From Conidiobolus coronatus NRRL 28638 (Eukaryota; Entomophthoromycota; Entomophthoromycetes; Entomophthorales; Conidiobolaceae): 23,337 bases of DNA. A program made the position numbers and the translations under genes. Of the stretch, positions 20,540 through 23,337 are shown one piece after another. How positions within the stretch are numbered: the first letter of the stretch is position 1; each line of letters opens with the position of its first letter. The notes under the pieces are model-generated. The model was not told the DNA's origin. It did no database searches and was given only the letters and a program-made list of their open reading frames with translations. Location of the stretch: positions 34,832-58,168 of the forward strand of contig KQ964471.1 in NCBI GenBank assembly GCA_001566745.1. Direction: 5' to 3'.

Positions 20540-20805
20540 AATGAGTGATTCTGGTTAAACGGATGAAATATTGTCCTAAATTTTATATAGGGAAAATTTA
20601 TGGTATTTTAGATTTATAGTCGTTTAAAACATATTAAACAGCAACTTTTATTAGTTAAAGTTTATACCATAATATGCTAATATATATTATTAAATTTTTC
20701 TCTTTTAAAAAATAATTATAATCGCTAATAACTCTCTTATATTAAAGTTAAAATTTTGAACTGAGCTCACACAAATTAAAGTCAAATTAACCAGAACCTC
20801 TCATA
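20540..20805 (+). mobile_element. MITE-like element 3, complete
   Basis: The left end AATGAGTGATTCTGGTTAA and the right end (minus strand) TATGAGAGGTTCTGGTTAA enclose 266 bp. The subterminal blocks match element 1 in the same order. TA follows the right end. On the left the flanking bases have changed, so the target duplication is not clean. Confidence 0.75.
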
Positions 20806-21355
20806 TATATTTTTTTAAGGAGATTTTTTATTCCTCTACTTTTATATATAATAAATAATCAATGACATGTATTATTAATATAAATTATGCTATATAAAAA
20901 ATATTTTATAAGATTAAAAAAGATTAAATTAAGACAAAATTACTTTATTAGTTATTTAGTAATTTCTATATCTTTTATAATATTAATTAGATTTAATTAT
21001 AAATTTACTTACTAATGGTATTATTAAGAATTCTCTCTTATCTTTATTTTTAGTAAATAGCAAGTAAGCAATTTTAAATCTTATTAATTTATTTAAATCA
21101 CCATAAGATAATTATTTATTCATACTTATTTTATCTATACTCATATAAATTAAATACTATGCAGAATTATTTTATTGTAAATTTATTTTAGTTATTAAAA
21201 TTAATATATATTAATATTAGAAAAGTCATAATAGTTATTTAGATTATAATAATTATATTGTAAAATTAAGCTAGTACTTAATTTCTCATAACATGTTTAT
21301 TTTAAGATTATTATTAGGTATAAATAGTTAAACTTATTTTAATAAAATTATTATA

Positions 21356-21620
21356 TATGAGTAATTCTGGTTAATTTGCTTCAAATTTTGTATGAGCTTA
21401 GTTCAAAATTTTAACCATAGTATAAGCAAGTTATTAGTATTTATAACGCTTATTTAAAAGATATTAATTTATAATATTATATTAAAAAGCTATTTTTTAG
21501 CTTTAAGTAACATGGAGACTGTTTATATACTTTAAACATACAAGAAAATAAAAATATTGTAGATTTGACCTATATAAAATTTTTGACAAATTTTCCTCGT
21601 TTTAGCTAGAATCACTCATA
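21356..21620 (-). mobile_element. MITE-like element 4, complete, inverted orientation
   Basis: The plus-strand left end TATGAGTAATTCTGGTTAA is followed by the block that is subterminal at the right end of elements 1 and 3 (AGTTCAAAATTTTAA). The right end (minus strand) is TATGAGTGATTCTAGCTAA followed by the CGAGGA block of their left end. It is therefore the same 265-bp element in the opposite direction. Confidence 0.75.
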
Positions 21621-22846
21621 TTAGATAGCTAATTAAATATTACTAAGTTTAACTACTATCTCAATAAATTTACTAATTTAAAAATCTACTTTAATATTAT
21701 AATTAACACATTAATCTACCTTTATAGAAAACCATAATATTATTTACTATAGAATATATTTAATACATAATAATAAAGCCCGTTCCAATATATTTGCATA
21801 TTAGCTTAATACAAAATATATTTAATAAGTATAATTTTGGTGTAAATACGATTTAAAAATGTTCATCATACTAACCAAGGTGCAGTTTTATTCGATTTCT
21901 TTAAGAATACTAATGTATACTTTAGTTAAAAAGTATAACTAAGATTTATATGTTAAAGGAAGGCTTATATATTATTAGGTTTTCTTATTAGCCAAACTAT
22001 ATAATAGCATTACAAACTCGGTATACCTAAATCCAGATACTGTATACACAGTTTTAATTTATAATTATATTATAGATTATTTTATAAAGTTTGCAAATTT
22101 CACATAATTTAGCGTCCTAACCCAGCGTGCATTGTGGTATTAAGCGTCGTAGTATATAATGGATAATTAGATTAAATAAACTGCTAGCGATATATAAGAA
22201 GAAATTAAGTTAATTTATGTTCTTACCTTTAAAGCGAGTTTTTTTAAAGTCATCATATTTCTTATGCTTTAGTATATCACACTATAATTAAAAAATTATA
22301 TTAAGCATATTGTGATATTTATATAAAATTATACTCAGATTAAAAAGTTGGCATATAATTCTCCAACTTTTTAAGAACTAAACCACAGCATAAACACGTA
22401 GTTTTAGCCTTAAAATGTAAAAAACAACATAATACCATTTTTAATATTTGCCAGTTATATAGCAATAATGCAGCGTATCACGCATTTATAGACCCAAGAC
22501 AGGACCATTTGCTATACTCGCATTATTATTTTCTTAGTCTTTTTAAAGAATTCTAGGTTATAGTTTAATAACGTAGATAATTTTAAAAAAATTTCATCAT
22601 AGCTAATCGATAAATGCCATAGATCTACATAACAGTTTCACTAAGCAGCAAAAATTCTATTTAATGTCTTTTAAGGCAACACTCTGGTGCTATATATTTT
22701 TATTTTATATGTATATCATATACAAAGATTATAATATCTAATTATATGCATTCTTAATATATATCTTAGATATAGCTAATATTCAAATTCTATTTTGCAC
22801 ATGAACCGATTAAATAGATCCATGATTGACCATAGATAATATTAGA

Positions 22847-23022
22847 TTTATATTAAGTGAGGTACTGGGACTATTAAATTGTTAAACTAATTACCAAACT
22901 TAGTTTTTTCAATAAACCCATATTTTCAATTTATTCAAGTTAAATTTAAATATTTTGTTGGAAGATTGGTAGTGAATAAGTTTGTCATAATAATACATAA
23001 CTTAATCAATAAATAAATAACA
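22847..23022 (+). repeat. Duplicated tubulin 5' flank, copy B
   Basis: Counterpart of 18391-18568. The 50 bases before the ATG differ at only a few positions. Further upstream, matches such as GTTCTTACCTTTAAAGC and GGCATATAATTCTC remain recognisable but with many changes and length differences. Confidence 0.85.
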
Positions 23023-23337
23023 ATGCGTGAAGTTTTATCTATCCATGTCGGTCAAGCCGGTGTCCAAATTGGTAATGCCTGTTGGGAATTATACTGTTTA
23101 GAACACGGTATCGGTCAAGATGGTAAATTAACTGGTGACAGCGTCATCGGAAATCCCGGTACTTTCTTCTCTGAAACCAGCAACGGTAAATACGTTCCCC
23201 GTACTGTTTTCGTTGATCTTGAATCTTCTGTTATTGACGAAGTTCGCACTGGTCCCTACAGAGAACTTTTCCACCCCGATACTTTGATCAGTGGTAAAGA
23301 AGATGCTGCTAACAACTATGCTCGTGGTCACTACACC
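23023..23337 (+). CDS. TUB1: Alpha-tubulin, TUB1-type, paralogue 3 (partial, cut by window edge)
   Basis: The first 105 codons of an intronless alpha-tubulin reach the end of the window in frame without a stop. Residues 1-36 are identical to paralogue 2. Residues 37-41 read TGDSV where paralogue 2 has GENGL, so Lys40 is again absent (Ser). The remaining differences are R57K and P68S; the latter changes a proline that is nearly invariant in alpha-tubulins (P72 in standard numbering). The last 110 bases or so are identical to paralogue 2 at the nucleotide level. The distance between the two start codons is 4454 bp, defining a tandem duplication. Whether the rest of the gene is intact cannot be seen. 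Confidence 0.95.
   Translation, partial: MREVLSIHVGQAGVQIGNACWELYCLEHGIGQDGKLTGDSVIGNPGTFFSETSNGKYVPRTVFVDLESSVIDEVRTGPYRELFHPDTLISGKEDAANNYARGHYT

Larger units (their letters stand above)
19901..23022. other. Intergenic region between tandem alpha-tubulins, MITE-rich
   Basis: A 3.1-kb stretch with no coding capacity. The left part is the 3' flank of paralogue 2. The middle (20144-21620) holds three full-length and one truncated MITE-like element. About 22100-23022 is the duplicated but diverged upstream region of the third tubulin. Segments 20810-21350 and 21625-22100 are plain AT-rich DNA in which I see nothing else. Confidence 0.6.

Noticed and set aside
17977-22265. Possible covarying hairpin conserved upstream of paralogues 2 and 3 (TAGAGGAGT/ACTCCTCTA against ATAAGAA/TTCTTAT)
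   Set aside because: Both copies can form a stem at about the same place, but when the flanks are aligned base by base the pairing in the second copy is shifted by one position, so the substitutions are not truly compensatory.

Overview
The window looks like nuclear DNA from an AT-rich fungus. Intergenic DNA is extremely A+T rich, while the coding stretches are clearly richer in G+C. The standard genetic code works throughout, with TAA stops. The two introns I can place are very short (52 and 61 bp, GT...AG), and the tRNAs are of normal eukaryotic type with oligo-T ends. The proteins are typically fungal: a Vph1-like V-ATPase subunit a, a TPR protein resembling Mgr3, and a secreted GH47 mannosidase. 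The alpha-tubulins lack lysine 40, the residue acetylated in many flagellated lineages. This fits a non-flagellated, early-diverging fungus (an entomophthoralean such as Conidiobolus is my guess), but the species assignment is inference only.

Layout from left to right. 1-2144 is gene-poor AT-rich DNA. 2145-3459 (minus) is a two-exon mitochondrial-type TPR protein. 4026-6582 (minus) is a two-exon V-ATPase subunit a whose key residues fall at the same numbers as in yeast Vph1. 7451-7522 is tRNA-Pro(AGG). 9113-10321 (plus) is a Pro/Ser/Thr-rich protein of unknown function. 11677-11758 (minus) is tRNA-Ser(GCT). 11877-12081 is an assembly gap lying inside a copy of a small inverted-repeat element. 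12638-14062 (minus) is a secreted class I alpha-1,2-mannosidase, with a striking G/C-tract inverted repeat in its upstream region. 14854-14926 is tRNA-Thr(AGT).

From 15671 to the right edge the window is an alpha-tubulin cluster. One gene on the minus strand (15671-17005) stands head-to-head with a plus-strand gene (18569-19900), and the first 105 codons of a third gene (23023 onward) run off the edge in tandem with the second. All are intronless in what is visible. The 1.56-kb divergent promoter region carries three exact copies of the 12-mer ATTTAACGTCAT. The 3.1 kb between the tandem genes contains a cluster of about 265-bp MITE-like elements with TGAG(A/T)GATTCTGG termini and TA flanks. 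A further copy of the same family is at the assembly gap.

The points most worth following are the shared 12-mer of the divergent tubulin promoter, the hypervariable K40-loop patch that separates otherwise nearly identical tandem tubulins, and the MITE family. I saw no CRISPR array, phage genes, biosynthetic cluster or other multi-gene accessory system.
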